Source of the DNA: Geothrix rubra
GTDB taxonomy: Bacteria; Acidobacteriota; Holophagae; Holophagales; Holophagaceae
Assembly (NCBI RefSeq): GCF_030268065.1
Contig: NZ_BSDD01000001.1
Location: forward strand, 974,530-1,038,529
DNA length: 64,000 bases
Direction: 5' to 3'
This document shows positions 52,789-60,220 of this stretch, piece by piece. A program made the translations under genes and the position numbers. Below the pieces are notes generated by a model. The model was given only the letters and a program-made list of their open reading frames with translations, searched no databases and was not told the origin of the DNA. Position 1 is the first letter of the stretch; the number at the start of each line of letters is the position of its first letter.

Positions 52789-52876
52789 TCCACGAAGGGC
52801 ACGAATCAATGAACACGAAGGGCACGAAGGGAATTCCTCCTTCGTGCCCTTGATTTTCCTTCGTGTCCTTCGTGGA
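52789..52876. repeat. large intergenic palindrome
   Basis: Nested inverted repeats built from CACGAAGGGCACGAAGG units centre on GAATTC near 52831-52836. The outer arms TCCACGAAGG and CCTTCGTGGA bound the element, and the inner arms AAGGGCACGAAGG and CCTTCGTGCCCTT pair perfectly. The text resembles dispersed REP-like palindromes. It sits between the rod gene and ddl and may form a terminator or cruciform. Confidence 0.7.
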
Positions 52877-52902
52877 TCTCTTTTGCAGGCCGGTGCCGGG
52901 AC

Positions 52903-53994
52903 CTACTTCCCCCGGAACCAGTCGCTCCCGGACTTGAAGCCCTTCTGCTTGCCGGCGGTCTGGGCGTGCCGGGCCAGGGCCAGGTCGATGAGGCGGGTCA
53001 GCAGCTCGGCGTAGGGCACGCCGCTGGCGGCCATCATCTTGGGATACATGGAGATGCTGGTGAAGCCGGGGATGAAGTTCAGCTCGTTGAGGAACACCCG
53101 GCCGGTGATGCGCTCCAGGAAGAAATCCACCCGCGCCATGCCGTAGCCGTCCACCGCGGCGAAGGCCCGGGCGGCGAGCTTGCGCACCAGGTCCGCCAGC
53201 TCCTCGGGGATCTGCGCGGGGATCTCCGTGCGGCTCTTCCCGGCGATGTACTTGTCCTCGAAGGTGTAGAACTCGTCGGCCACGAGGACCTCGCCGGGCT
53301 GAGACACCAGCGGCTCGTCGCCCCCCAGCACCGCCACCTCGATCTCGCGGATGTCCAGCCCCTGCTCCACCAGCACCCGGCGGTCGAAGGTGAAGGCCCG
53401 GTCCAGCGCCGCGGGGAGGTCCTCCGCCCGTTTCACCTTCTCCACCCCGATGCTGCTGCCCAGGTTCGCCGGCTTCACGAAGAGGGGCAGGCCCAGCTTC
53501 GCGCATTCGGCGAGGCAGGCCGCCCGGTCCCGGGCCCAGCGCTCCTCCGTGAGGCCCGCGTAGGGCACCACGGGCAGGCCCTCGGATTCCCACAGGCGCT
53601 TGGTGATCCACTTGTCCATGCCCGCGGCCATGGCCAGCAGCCCCGCGCCGGTGTAGGGCCGGTGCAGCAGCTCCAGGTAGCCCTGGATCTGGCCATCCTC
53701 GCCCCCCGCGCCGTGCAGGGCGTTGAAGAAGAGGTCCGGCAGGGGCGTGTCCTCGGCCCCCTGCTCCAGCGGCAGGAAGGGATGCCCGCCGTGCTCCGGC
53801 AGCTCGCCGGCCGCCAGCCGCGCGAAAGGATCGCCCTTCACCGCCCACACGCCGTTGCGGGCGATGCCCATGGGCCGCACCGCGAACCGGGCCGGATCCA
53901 GGTGCTGGGCGATGGCCCGCGCCGTCACGATGGAGACTTCGTGCTCGGGGCTCTCGCCCCCGAAGAGGAGACCGACGCTCAGGATTCCGCTCAT
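52903..53994 (-). CDS. ddl: D-alanine-D-alanine ligase
   Basis: This ATP-grasp ligase has 363 residues and makes the D-Ala-D-Ala dipeptide for peptidoglycan. GLLFGGESPEHEVSIVTARA opens the protein, NALHGAGGEDGQIQGYLE gives the conserved HGxxGEDG motif, and LPLFVKPANLGSSIGVEK binds ATP. DFFLERITGRVFLNELNFIP holds the metal ligands. The Tyr in VPYAEL and length suit the vancomycin-sensitive VanA-unlike Ddl group. Confidence 0.96.
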   Translation of the reverse strand: MSGILSVGLLFGGESPEHEVSIVTARAIAQHLDPARFAVRPMGIARNGVWAVKGDPFARLAAGELPEHGGHPFLPLEQGAEDTPLPDLFFNALHGAGGEDGQIQGYLELLHRPYTGAGLLAMAAGMDKWITKRLWESEGLPVVPYAGLTEERWARDRAACLAECAKLGLPLFVKPANLGSSIGVEKVKRAEDLPAALDRAFTFDRRVLVEQGLDIREIEVAVLGGDEPLVSQPGEVLVADEFYTFEDKYIAGKSRTEIPAQIPEELADLVRKLAARAFAAVDGYGMARVDFFLERITGRVFLNELNFIPGFTSISMYPKMMAASGVPYAELLTRLIDLALARHAQTAGKQKGFKSGSDWFRGK

Positions 53995-54084
53995 GGGTCC
54001 ACTCTACCGCCAACGCGCCGGTCGGAGACTGTGACGCACCCCCGCCCCGGATGCGCTAGTCTGGGGCACCTTTCCGGAGACTCC

Positions 54085-54564
54085 GTGCGGACGGCCATCT
54101 ACCCCGGCTCCTTCGACCCCGTGACCCTGGGCCACTGGGACATCATCCAGCGGGCGGAGAAGCTCGTGGATCGGCTCGTGGTGGCGGTGCTCCACAACCC
54201 CGCCAAGACCGCCGCCTTCACCGTGGAGGAGCGCGTGGCCATGCTGCGCGACCTGGTGGGCGACCATCCCGGCGTGGAGGTCACCAGCTTCCACGGCCTG
54301 CTGGTGGACTTCGCCCGCTCCCAGGGCGCCCAGTTCATCGTGCGGGGGGTGCGCGCCTTCAGCGATTTCGAGTACGAGTTCCAGATGGCCCTCATGAACC
54401 GCAAGCTGGCCCCCGAACTGGAGACGGTCTTCCTCATGCCCAAGGAGAAGTACAGCGCCGTGAGCAGCCGCCTCGTGCGGGAGATCGGCAGCATGGGCGG
54501 CAACCTGGCCGACCTGGTGCCCGAGAAGCTGCGGGAGCGCATCGCCGGGCGCCTGACCGCCTGA
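54085..54564 (+). CDS. coaD: phosphopantetheine adenylyltransferase
   Basis: This 159-residue nucleotidyltransferase carries out the penultimate step of CoA synthesis. The TAIYPGSFDPVTLGHWDII motif with the HxGH-like signature TLGHWD opens the protein. FIVRGVRAFSDFEYEFQMA and KYSAVSSRLVREI are the conserved substrate regions. The GTG at 54085 has GGAGA seven bases upstream. Confidence 0.96.
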   Translation: MRTAIYPGSFDPVTLGHWDIIQRAEKLVDRLVVAVLHNPAKTAAFTVEERVAMLRDLVGDHPGVEVTSFHGLLVDFARSQGAQFIVRGVRAFSDFEYEFQMALMNRKLAPELETVFLMPKEKYSAVSSRLVREIGSMGGNLADLVPEKLRERIAGRLTA

Positions 54565-54566
54565 CC

Positions 54567-55406
54567 ATGGGACCCGGGGAAGCCGCCACGCCCTTTCCGA
54601 ACCTCTGGCAGGGAGGCGGCATCGCCCTCGTGTACCTCGCCCTCTCCACGTGGATGGGGGCCCTGGTGGGCGCGGCGGCCCCGGCCCTCCACTTCCCCCT
54701 CTGGATGGCGCTGGTGCCCGGCCTGGTGCTGGGCTTCCCCCTGGCCCTGCTCTTCGGCCTCTGGCTGGGCCGCCTGGACCTCTGGGACATCCTGGCCTTC
54801 CGGCGGGTGCGCCCCGGCGTGTGGCTGCCGCTGATCCTCGCCCACCTGGGCTTCTTCCTCCTCATCGCCGCCCTGGTCCACGGCCTCGGCCGGGGCCTCG
54901 ACCACCTCCTGCCCGAGTCCCTCCGCGGACCGCTCCTCAAGGAGGCGGATCCCCTCGCCGCGGCCCCGAGATCCGTGCTCGTCCTGCTGGTGCTGGGCGC
55001 GGTCCCCGCCGAGGAGATCCTCTTCCGGGGCCTCATCCTGCGGGGCCTCCTCCAGCGCCACCGGCCCGCCCTGGCCGTGTGGCTGTCGGCCCTCCTCTTC
55101 ATGGCGGCCCACGGGAATCCCATCCAGTTCCCCGTGGCCCTCATGGTCGGCGCCACCGCCGGCTGGTACTACCAGGCCACGGGCTCCCTCTGGCCCGGCC
55201 TCCTGGCCCACGGCCTCCAGAACCTCCTGGCCGCCCTCTACCTGCAGCCCGAAGCCCTCCAATCGGGCTCCTTCGCCGTGTACGCCCTGCCTCCCCTGCC
55301 CTGGCTCCTCGCCGCGCCCGTCCTCGCGGCCGGAGGCCTGCTCTGGCTCCGCTGGGTCTTCCGCCGCCCGCTCCCCGCACCCACCGGGGTGCTGGAGCTC
55401 GGGTAG
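54567..55406 (+). CDS. CPBP-family intramembrane protease
   Basis: This 279-residue membrane protein has about seven helices. The Rce1/CPBP motifs are PAEEILFRGLIL (Glu-Glu...Arg) near residue 150, FMAAHGNPIQF with the second-motif His, and LLAHGLQNLLA. It lies 2 bases after coaD. CPBP proteins process prenylated or bacteriocin-type substrates in some systems, but none is visible here. Confidence 0.88.
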   Translation: MGPGEAATPFPNLWQGGGIALVYLALSTWMGALVGAAAPALHFPLWMALVPGLVLGFPLALLFGLWLGRLDLWDILAFRRVRPGVWLPLILAHLGFFLLIAALVHGLGRGLDHLLPESLRGPLLKEADPLAAAPRSVLVLLVLGAVPAEEILFRGLILRGLLQRHRPALAVWLSALLFMAAHGNPIQFPVALMVGATAGWYYQATGSLWPGLLAHGLQNLLAALYLQPEALQSGSFAVYALPPLPWLLAAPVLAAGGLLWLRWVFRRPLPAPTGVLELG

Positions 55407-55434
55407 GCGGTCGCGCCCCTTCCCAGGTGCCGAC

Positions 55435-56568
55435 ATGATCCGATCCCCGTTCGCCGTCGTCCTCCTGGCCCTGCCGCTCCTCGGCCAGGCCCCGCCGCCG
55501 GCCCGGCCCACCGTCCCGCCCAGCCTCGCGGAGGTGCGGAAGGCCATGGGCATCCCCTCCACCGACGCGGTCCGCGGCCAGCAGGACGCCGTCGGCTTCG
55601 CCTCCCGGCCCGACCAGATGGCCCAGGTCTGGGCGTGGTCGGCCCTGCCGCCCGCGCCCGAGGCCCTGGGCCCCCTGCCCGCCCCCGGCGTCCCCGGGGT
55701 CATCTGCCCCCACGACGACTACCTCTTCGCGGGGCGCGTCTACCGGCGGGTGCTGCCCCTGGTCACGGCCCGCACCGTGGTGCTGGTGGGCGTCTTCCAC
55801 AAGTACCGCCGCTTCGGCGCCAAGGACGCCCTCGTCTTCGACCCCTACCGCGCCTGGCGCGCCCCGGACGGCGAGATCCCGGTGTCGCCCCTGCGGGACG
55901 AGCTGATGGCGCAGCTGCCGGCGGCCGACGTCCTCCGGGACGCCGCCATGCAGGACAGCGAGCACTCCGTGGAGGCCATCGCCTACTGGCTGAAGCACCA
56001 GGATCCCCGCGTGGAGATCGTCTCCATCCTCGTGCCCGCCGCCTCCTTCCCGCGCTTCCGGGAGCTCGCCGATCACCTGGGGAAGGCCCTCGCCGCCTCC
56101 ATGCGGAAGCGCGGCTGGACCCTGGGCCGGGACGTGGCCCTGGTCATCTCCTCGGACGGCATCCACTACGGCGCCGACTTCGGCTACACGCCCTACGGCG
56201 AGGGCGGCGTCGAAGCCTACGTGACGGCCACGGCCCGTGACCGGGACCTGCTCACGGGACCCCTGGCCGGGCCCGTCTCGCCGGCCAAGGCCGAGGCCTT
56301 CTTCGACACCGTGGTAGACCCCGCGCACCCCGACACCTACCGGATGCCCTGGTGCGGGCGCTTCTCCATCCCCTTCGGGTTGCTGCTGCTGGACGCCACC
56401 ACCCGGCGCCTGGGCCAACCCGCCCCCCTGGGCGTCCCCGTCGCCTTCGGCACCTCCATCGGCTTCCCCGAGCTGCCCGTGAAGCCCCTGGGCATGGGCG
56501 CCACCGCCCCCGCCAACCTGTACCACTTCGTCAGCTACCCCGGCCTGGCCTTCACCGCCGGGAAGTGA
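55435..56568 (+). CDS. MEMO1-like (AmmeMemoRadiSam system protein B) protein
   Basis: This 377-residue protein has a signal peptide (AVVLLALPLLGQA) and a MEMO fold. VICPHDDYLFAGRVYRRVL replaces the usual PHAGY-type motif, QDSEHSVEAIAYWLKH gives the EHS signature, and ISSDGIHYGADFGY the third region. MEMO proteins resemble non-haem dioxygenases. Export to the periplasm is unusual for the group. It is convergent with the DUF2147 gene. Confidence 0.8.
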   Translation: MIRSPFAVVLLALPLLGQAPPPARPTVPPSLAEVRKAMGIPSTDAVRGQQDAVGFASRPDQMAQVWAWSALPPAPEALGPLPAPGVPGVICPHDDYLFAGRVYRRVLPLVTARTVVLVGVFHKYRRFGAKDALVFDPYRAWRAPDGEIPVSPLRDELMAQLPAADVLRDAAMQDSEHSVEAIAYWLKHQDPRVEIVSILVPAASFPRFRELADHLGKALAASMRKRGWTLGRDVALVISSDGIHYGADFGYTPYGEGGVEAYVTATARDRDLLTGPLAGPVSPAKAEAFFDTVVDPAHPDTYRMPWCGRFSIPFGLLLLDATTRRLGQPAPLGVPVAFGTSIGFPELPVKPLGMGATAPANLYHFVSYPGLAFTAGK

Positions 56569-56574
56569 CCCTGC

Positions 56575-57006
56575 CTATTCCGCCCGCACCCAGGTCTGGG
56601 TCCGACCCAGCAGCGAGAAGCCGATGAAGCCCCGCACGGCCAACTTCCGGCCTCCGTCGGCGAGCTGGAGCCTGGCCTTGTAGACCTTGCCGTTGTCCGG
56701 ATCGAGGATGTAGCCGCCGCGGTAGGTGTCGCCGTCCTTCCGCAGGCCCCAGAGGAAGACCATGCCGATCACCGGCTGGCCCTTCCGAGCGCCCTCGCAG
56801 TGGTCGCACACCGGGTTCGGTTTCGCAGGGTCGTAGGACTTGAGGATCCGGCCCTGGAACTCGCCCCCCGACTCGGTGATCTCCACCAGCCCGTGCAGCG
56901 CGCCCGTGTGGTCGTCGTAGGTCTTCCAGGTGCCCACCGGCGTGGGCTCGGCGGCCAGAACCGAGAGGCCGGCGGCGAGGACGAGCAGGGCGGCGCGGAG
57001 GGTCAC
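56575..57006 (-). CDS. DUF2147 family secreted protein
   Basis: This 143-residue exported protein has a signal peptide (AALLVLAAGLSVLAAE). Then comes the DUF2147 pattern: VGTWKTYDDHTGALHGLVEI, CDHCEGARKGQPVIGMVFLW and GGYILDPDNGKVYKARLQL. The GTG at 57006 is chosen since GGAG lies seven bases upstream; GTG 57024 is an alternative. It is the last backbone gene before the integron array and occupies the place where an integrase gene would be expected. Confidence 0.88.
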   Translation of the reverse strand: MTLRAALLVLAAGLSVLAAEPTPVGTWKTYDDHTGALHGLVEITESGGEFQGRILKSYDPAKPNPVCDHCEGARKGQPVIGMVFLWGLRKDGDTYRGGYILDPDNGKVYKARLQLADGGRKLAVRGFIGFSLLGRTQTWVRAE

Positions 57007-57120
57007 GGGAACTCCGGAGGGCACGATGGGAAAGGGACCCCCATCCTACGGCCCCTTCGCCTCTCCCTGCCAGGGCCCCCACCGTCCTGATACCCTGAGC
57101 CCACCTTCCCGGAGTCCGGC

Positions 57121-57276
57121 GTGCCCGAACGCCCCCCACCCATCCCCCTGCCCGGTCAGGTCCCGTCCGTCCATTTCCGGTCTGCCTATTCAGTCCCCCC
57201 GAAGACCCAGTCCCAGGGTTCGATCAACACTTACGTCTTCCTCCCTCCCCATTTAGGCGACCTCAACACTCGTTGA
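57121..57276 (+). pseudogene. possible truncated 5' end of a gene abutting the integron
   Basis: A 51-codon ORF starts with GTG 57121 behind a well-placed GGAG (6-base spacer). The first 25 residues (PERPPPIPLPGQVPSVHFRS) have backbone-like GC and codon use. Composition then drops, and the frame stops inside the attI-like region. This could be the surviving 5' end of a backbone gene cut off when the array was installed. No homologue is recognised. Confidence 0.4.
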
Positions 57277-57302
57277 ATTCGCCGTCTAATTCAAAGTTAG
57301 GC
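57245..57302 (+). other. attI-like recombination site
   Basis: The segment ends in CTAATTCAAAGTTAGGC (57286-57302). Its last 11 bases, CAAAGTTAGGC, equal the end of the class 1 integron attI1 site as I recall it (CTAAAACAAAGTTAGGC). Unlike attC it has no paired inner arms, and it directly precedes the first cassette. An integrase gene would normally start within about 250 bases to the left on the minus strand; none is there. Confidence 0.6.
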
Positions 57303-57653
57303 CGACGTGGGCGGGCTCGGCCAAATCCGCTTCTGGTATGACTTCCCCAAGGTCCCGTCGCGCTAGAGTGGGTCATTCCATCTCCGTCACTTCCCGCTTG
57401 CCCTGGCTTTCCGTTCTTCCGCTCTTTTCCAGTCTCAGCGCTTGGGCCGGTGGCTCCGGCATGGTGGCCTCACCCGCCCACCTCCGCCTAACGTGCCCGT
57501 CTCATGGCCTCGGTTCACCCAGCGGTCGGCGTTCGGCCTAACCTGGCGCTCAACTCGGACCCAGCCTGCTTTGTCCCCCGCTCTCTCTCATCCACTCGCT
57601 TCCTCGGCTCCGTTCTGCGCCTCGGTGCAGGCCGGGCCGGTTAGCTTCGTTCG
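57297..57653 (+). other. gene cassette 1 (no convincing gene)
   Basis: This 357-bp cassette is nearly identical to cassette 2. A 67-codon ORF (57338-57541) ends in the attC. Differences between the two copies are mostly amino-acid-changing, which argues against selection on that protein. A reverse 29-codon ORF also exists in both. The first 197 bases are bounded by an inverted repeat (GTTAGGC then GTGGGCGGG at 57296-57315, against CCCGCCCAC then GCCTAAC ending 57492). It may be an RNA-encoding or promoter cassette. Confidence 0.7.
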
Positions 57654-57659
57654 TTAGGC
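57536..57659 (+). repeat. attC 1
   Basis: R'' is GCCTAAC (57536-57542) and R' is GTTAGGC (57653-57659), 124 bp. Inner arms CCCAGCCTGC and GCAGGCCGGG differ from the later sites but still pair. It shares GCTTCGTTCG only with attC 2. Confidence 0.92.
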
Positions 57660-58010
57660 CGACGTGGGCGGGCTCGGCCAAATCCGCTTCTGGTATGACT
57701 TCCCCGAGGTCCCGTCGCGCTAGAGTGGGTCATTCCATCTCCGTCACTTCCCGCTGGCCCTGGTTTTTTGATCTTTCGCTCTTTTTCAGTCTCAGCGCTT
57801 GGGCCGGTGATTCCGGCATGGTGGCCTCACCCGCCCACCTCCGCCTAACGTCCCCGTCTCATGGTCTCGGTTCATCCAGCGGTCGGCGTTCGGCCTAACC
57901 TGGCGCTCAACTCGGACCCAGCCTGCTTTGTCATTCGCTCTCTCTCATCCACCCGCTTCCTCGGCTCCGCTCTGCGCCTCGCTGCAGGCCGGGCCGGTTA
58001 GCTTCGTTCG
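57654..58010 (+). other. gene cassette 2 (tandem copy of cassette 1)
   Basis: This cassette has the same length (357 bp) and structure as cassette 1. Differences cluster in a pyrimidine-rich stretch (57765-57790). The matching 67-codon ORF is 57695-57898. The inverted repeat bounding the first 197 bases is retained (57653-57849). Tandem duplication of one cassette, by re-insertion or replication slippage, explains the pair. Confidence 0.75.
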
Positions 58011-58016
58011 TTAGGA
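57893..58016 (+). repeat. attC 2
   Basis: R'' is GCCTAAC (57893-57899) and R' is GTTAGGA (58010-58016), 124 bp. It is nearly identical to attC 1. Confidence 0.92.
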
Positions 58017-58024
58017 GTCCATGC

Positions 58025-58519
58025 TTGCGCTCAGCCTTGTTTGATAGGAAGGGTTACGCATTTGTGTGCGCAGCAGGACTATCTGCACTCGCCTCGACTG
58101 CGGCAGAGCCGCCTGAAGTCAGAGCCGAACAAGCATTCTTGGATCTCCTCAAGGCATCCGGCCCTTCACCGCGAAAATTCGAACCTCAAAATGCGCCCCA
58201 TTGGGACCTTCCCAAAGTCTCATCCTGGTTCGCAGCCGGTGGCGTCACCATTTCAGAGCCGAGTCACCCAAAGGGAACCAAATATTCAGTCCAGCAAATC
58301 AACACTGCTCTAGTGGTCCGCAAAGGCGACCTCTTCCATACCTTTGCTCACATCTCTTTCCTGCTATCTCACACTCGCAAGCAGTACTCCGAACTTAAAT
58401 TCAAAAAAAACGGTTCAACAACTGTTGTTTCGATCGCCTCGTTCTATGAAATCACTTTTGTGAATGACTCCGGTTCCCCGAAACTCACCCAAATCAAAGA
58501 CATCAATACTGGTGACTGA
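58025..58519 (+). CDS. cassette 3 protein: exported, unknown function
   Basis: This cassette gene encodes up to 164 residues with a signal peptide (YAFVCAAGLSALASTAAE) and a mature beta-rich domain (SWFAAGGVTISEPS, FHTFAHISFLLSHTRKQYSE). The start is uncertain: TTG 58025 or TTG 58037 are in frame. An 8-codon mini-ORF from ATG 58021, with AGGAG three bases before it, ends at 58042-58044 over this region, so translation may be by coupling. No family recognised. Confidence 0.65.
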   Translation: MRSALFDRKGYAFVCAAGLSALASTAAEPPEVRAEQAFLDLLKASGPSPRKFEPQNAPHWDLPKVSSWFAAGGVTISEPSHPKGTKYSVQQINTALVVRKGDLFHTFAHISFLLSHTRKQYSELKFKKNGSTTVVSIASFYEITFVNDSGSPKLTQIKDINTGD

Positions 58520-58528
58520 TGCTGGCCC

Positions 58529-58652
58529 TCCTAACCCTCCGCTCAACTCGGACCCCGCCTGCATTGCCCTTCGCTCTCTCTCAACTTCTCGCTTCCTCGG
58601 CTCCGCTCAGCGCCTCGGTGCAGGCGGGGCCGGTTAGCTTCATTCGTTAGGT
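58529..58652 (+). repeat. attC 3
   Basis: R'' is TCCTAAC (58529-58535) and pairs with the GTTAGGA that opens cassette 3. R' is GTTAGGT (58646-58652). 124 bp; CATTC-type right arm. Confidence 0.95.
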
Positions 58653-58657
58653 TCTCC

Positions 58658-59122
58658 GTGCGCCTACCAATCCTCGTTGGATTTCTCGCGCTGCTGGCAT
58701 CTCTTGCCATTGCGGGTGCGCCTGGCGAGGCCATCAGAGTAGAAACTCTTCAAAAATCCGAGGAAACGAGCGGTTGTGGAACAGCCTATTTTCTTGGTCA
58801 TGAGCATAGAAGCGGCCAAGCAGAGGTATTCGCAGTCCTTACTGAGACGGATGAGGCGGGGTGCCCTCTGGCGGTGATTCGTGTAAATGGCGAAGCTCAC
58901 CGCCTGACCCAGATCAAACGTCAGGACTTCCCCAAACGAGCAAAGGGGTCTCGCCTTGGCGATCATTTCATCGAGATATGGCGAGGTACGTCGATTCAAG
59001 TCCAGTTCGAGTGCACTATCACTGAAACCCTTTACGAAGAGACAGACTTCAAGGGGAAAATGATCGTCAAAATTGGCCCAAACAAACGTGTCGTCCTCGT
59101 AAGGGGCTTTACCGGATGCTGA
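58658..59122 (+). CDS. cassette 4 protein: exported, unknown function
   Basis: This cassette protein has 154 residues with a signal peptide (ILVGFLALLASLAIAGAPGE). The mature part has two cysteines near residues 40 and 69 (SGCGTAYFLGHE, EAGCPLAVIRVNGEAH) and a C-terminal Cys, so disulfides are possible. The GTG start lies six bases after the AGG of the R' core. G+C is far below the backbone. No family recognised. Confidence 0.75.
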   Translation: MRLPILVGFLALLASLAIAGAPGEAIRVETLQKSEETSGCGTAYFLGHEHRSGQAEVFAVLTETDEAGCPLAVIRVNGEAHRLTQIKRQDFPKRAKGSRLGDHFIEIWRGTSIQVQFECTITETLYEETDFKGKMIVKIGPNKRVVLVRGFTGC

Positions 59123-59128
59123 GCATGA

Positions 59129-59252
59129 ACCTAACCCTCCGCTCAACTCGGACCCCGCCTGCATTGCCCGCCGCTCTCTCTCAACATCTCGCTTCCTCGA
59201 CTCCGCTCAGCGCCTCGGTGCAGGCGGGGCCGGTTAGCTTCATTCGTTAGGC
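59129..59252 (+). repeat. attC 4
   Basis: R'' is ACCTAAC (59129-59135), complementary to the GTTAGGT opening cassette 4; the match extends to nine bases. R' is GTTAGGC (59246-59252). 124 bp; CATTC-type. Confidence 0.95.
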
Positions 59253-59261
59253 CTCATCTGC

Positions 59262-59471
59262 ATGCATAACGCCCTACTCCCCGGTCTCATCTCTATAGCC
59301 TGTCTTGGTTGGTCTTATCTATGCCTCTTCAAGCCAGAAAAGGTGAAATGGAATTTTACATCTCCGCTTAGCGGCAACTACTACCGTGAGATCAATACTC
59401 TTCATGCAGTCGGGGCTGGATTTATGGGCGTTGTATGCTTGATCGTAGCAATCTACAAACTCCTCCATTAG
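59262..59471 (+). CDS. cassette 5 protein: two-helix membrane protein
   Basis: This 69-residue protein has two hydrophobic helices (about 5-23 and 48-67) joined by a loop with FKPEKVKWNF and HAVGAG. It resembles the cassette 11 protein (FxxEKV, then F, P, N, H, G at similar spacing), suggesting one family. Function unknown. It has no strong ribosome site; CTCATCTGC precedes the ATG. Confidence 0.7.
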   Translation: MHNALLPGLISIACLGWSYLCLFKPEKVKWNFTSPLSGNYYREINTLHAVGAGFMGVVCLIVAIYKLLH

Positions 59472-59478
59472 CCCCTCG

Positions 59479-59602
59479 GCCTAACCCTTCGCTCAACTCG
59501 GACCCCGCCTGCTTTGCCTTCCGCTCTTTCTTTTGTTCCATCTTCCTCGGCTCCGTTCAACGCCTCGGCGCAGGCGGGGCCGGTTAGCTTCTTTCGTTAG
59601 GC
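59479..59602 (+). repeat. attC 5
   Basis: R'' is GCCTAAC (59479-59485) and R' is GTTAGGC (59596-59602), 124 bp. It belongs to the CTTTC-type subgroup (GCTTTGCC, CTCTTTC and GCTTCTTTCG co-vary). Confidence 0.95.
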
Positions 59603-59611
59603 GTTTCATTG

Positions 59612-60061
59612 ATGGCACCCAAACCTGGTTCATTTCTCTTACCCCTGGCGCTCACTATTGGGTTGCCTTCATTGGCTCACTCTGGCCCAGACAGGCCACT
59701 GTTTGCCCAGAAGTCCAAAGATCGACTGGTGTACAGGGAGGTGCTTTCCAATGGCGACTTCTGTCAGGTCCGGGAATATGTCGGCGAGGAGCATGTTGGA
59801 CTTCGCGTCGTGTATTTCATTCCAGAGCGCACTCTAGACGAAACTGCCCTACGAAGGCTAATCCGTTCCCTGATTCAAAAGCATTGTGGCAAGCGTGAAG
59901 TCCCGCTGCTTTCAAAGGCCCTCGATCAATTCAACTCCGCTTCCTCCAAGACCCCTGACCACTGGTTCATCCAGGTCAAAGATCGCAGCTACTCTGAGTG
60001 CTTTATCATCGCCAACTGGCTCGGCGAGTCGATTACCGTAGAAATCAAGTACTACAAATGA
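59612..60061 (+). CDS. cassette 6 protein: exported, unknown function
   Basis: This 149-residue protein has a signal peptide (GSFLLPLALTIGLPSLAHS). The mature part has LVYREVLSNGDFCQVREYVG and a C-terminal SYSECFIIANWLGESITVEI. ATG 59612 is preferred to the TTG one codon earlier. No family recognised. Confidence 0.72.
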   Translation: MAPKPGSFLLPLALTIGLPSLAHSGPDRPLFAQKSKDRLVYREVLSNGDFCQVREYVGEEHVGLRVVYFIPERTLDETALRRLIRSLIQKHCGKREVPLLSKALDQFNSASSKTPDHWFIQVKDRSYSECFIIANWLGESITVEIKYYK

Positions 60062-60072
60062 CTCGTCTCAAC

Positions 60073-60196
60073 GCCTAACCCTCCGCTCAACTCGGACCCC
60101 GCCTGCATTGCCCTCTGCTCTCTCTCAACACCCCGCTTCCTCGGCTCCGTTCATCGCCTCGGTGCAGGCGTGGCCGGTTAGCTTCATTCGTTAGGC
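60073..60196 (+). repeat. attC 6
   Basis: R'' is GCCTAAC (60073-60079), preceded by AAC that extends pairing with the cassette 6 start GTTAGGCGTT. R' is GTTAGGC (60190-60196). 124 bp; variant GCAGGCGTGG in the right arm. Confidence 0.95.
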
Positions 60197-60220
60197 GCCC
60201 ACCATGCAAAGGGTCACGCC

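Noticed and set aside
56575..57024. Possible integrase gene left of the array on the minus strand
   Set aside because: The product has a signal peptide and DUF2147 motifs and lacks the RHRY residues of tyrosine recombinases.
57338..57898. Duplicated 67-codon ORFs of cassettes 1 and 2 as protein genes
   Set aside because: Differences between the copies are mainly amino-acid-changing, the composition is arginine/serine/proline-biased, and there is no ribosome site.
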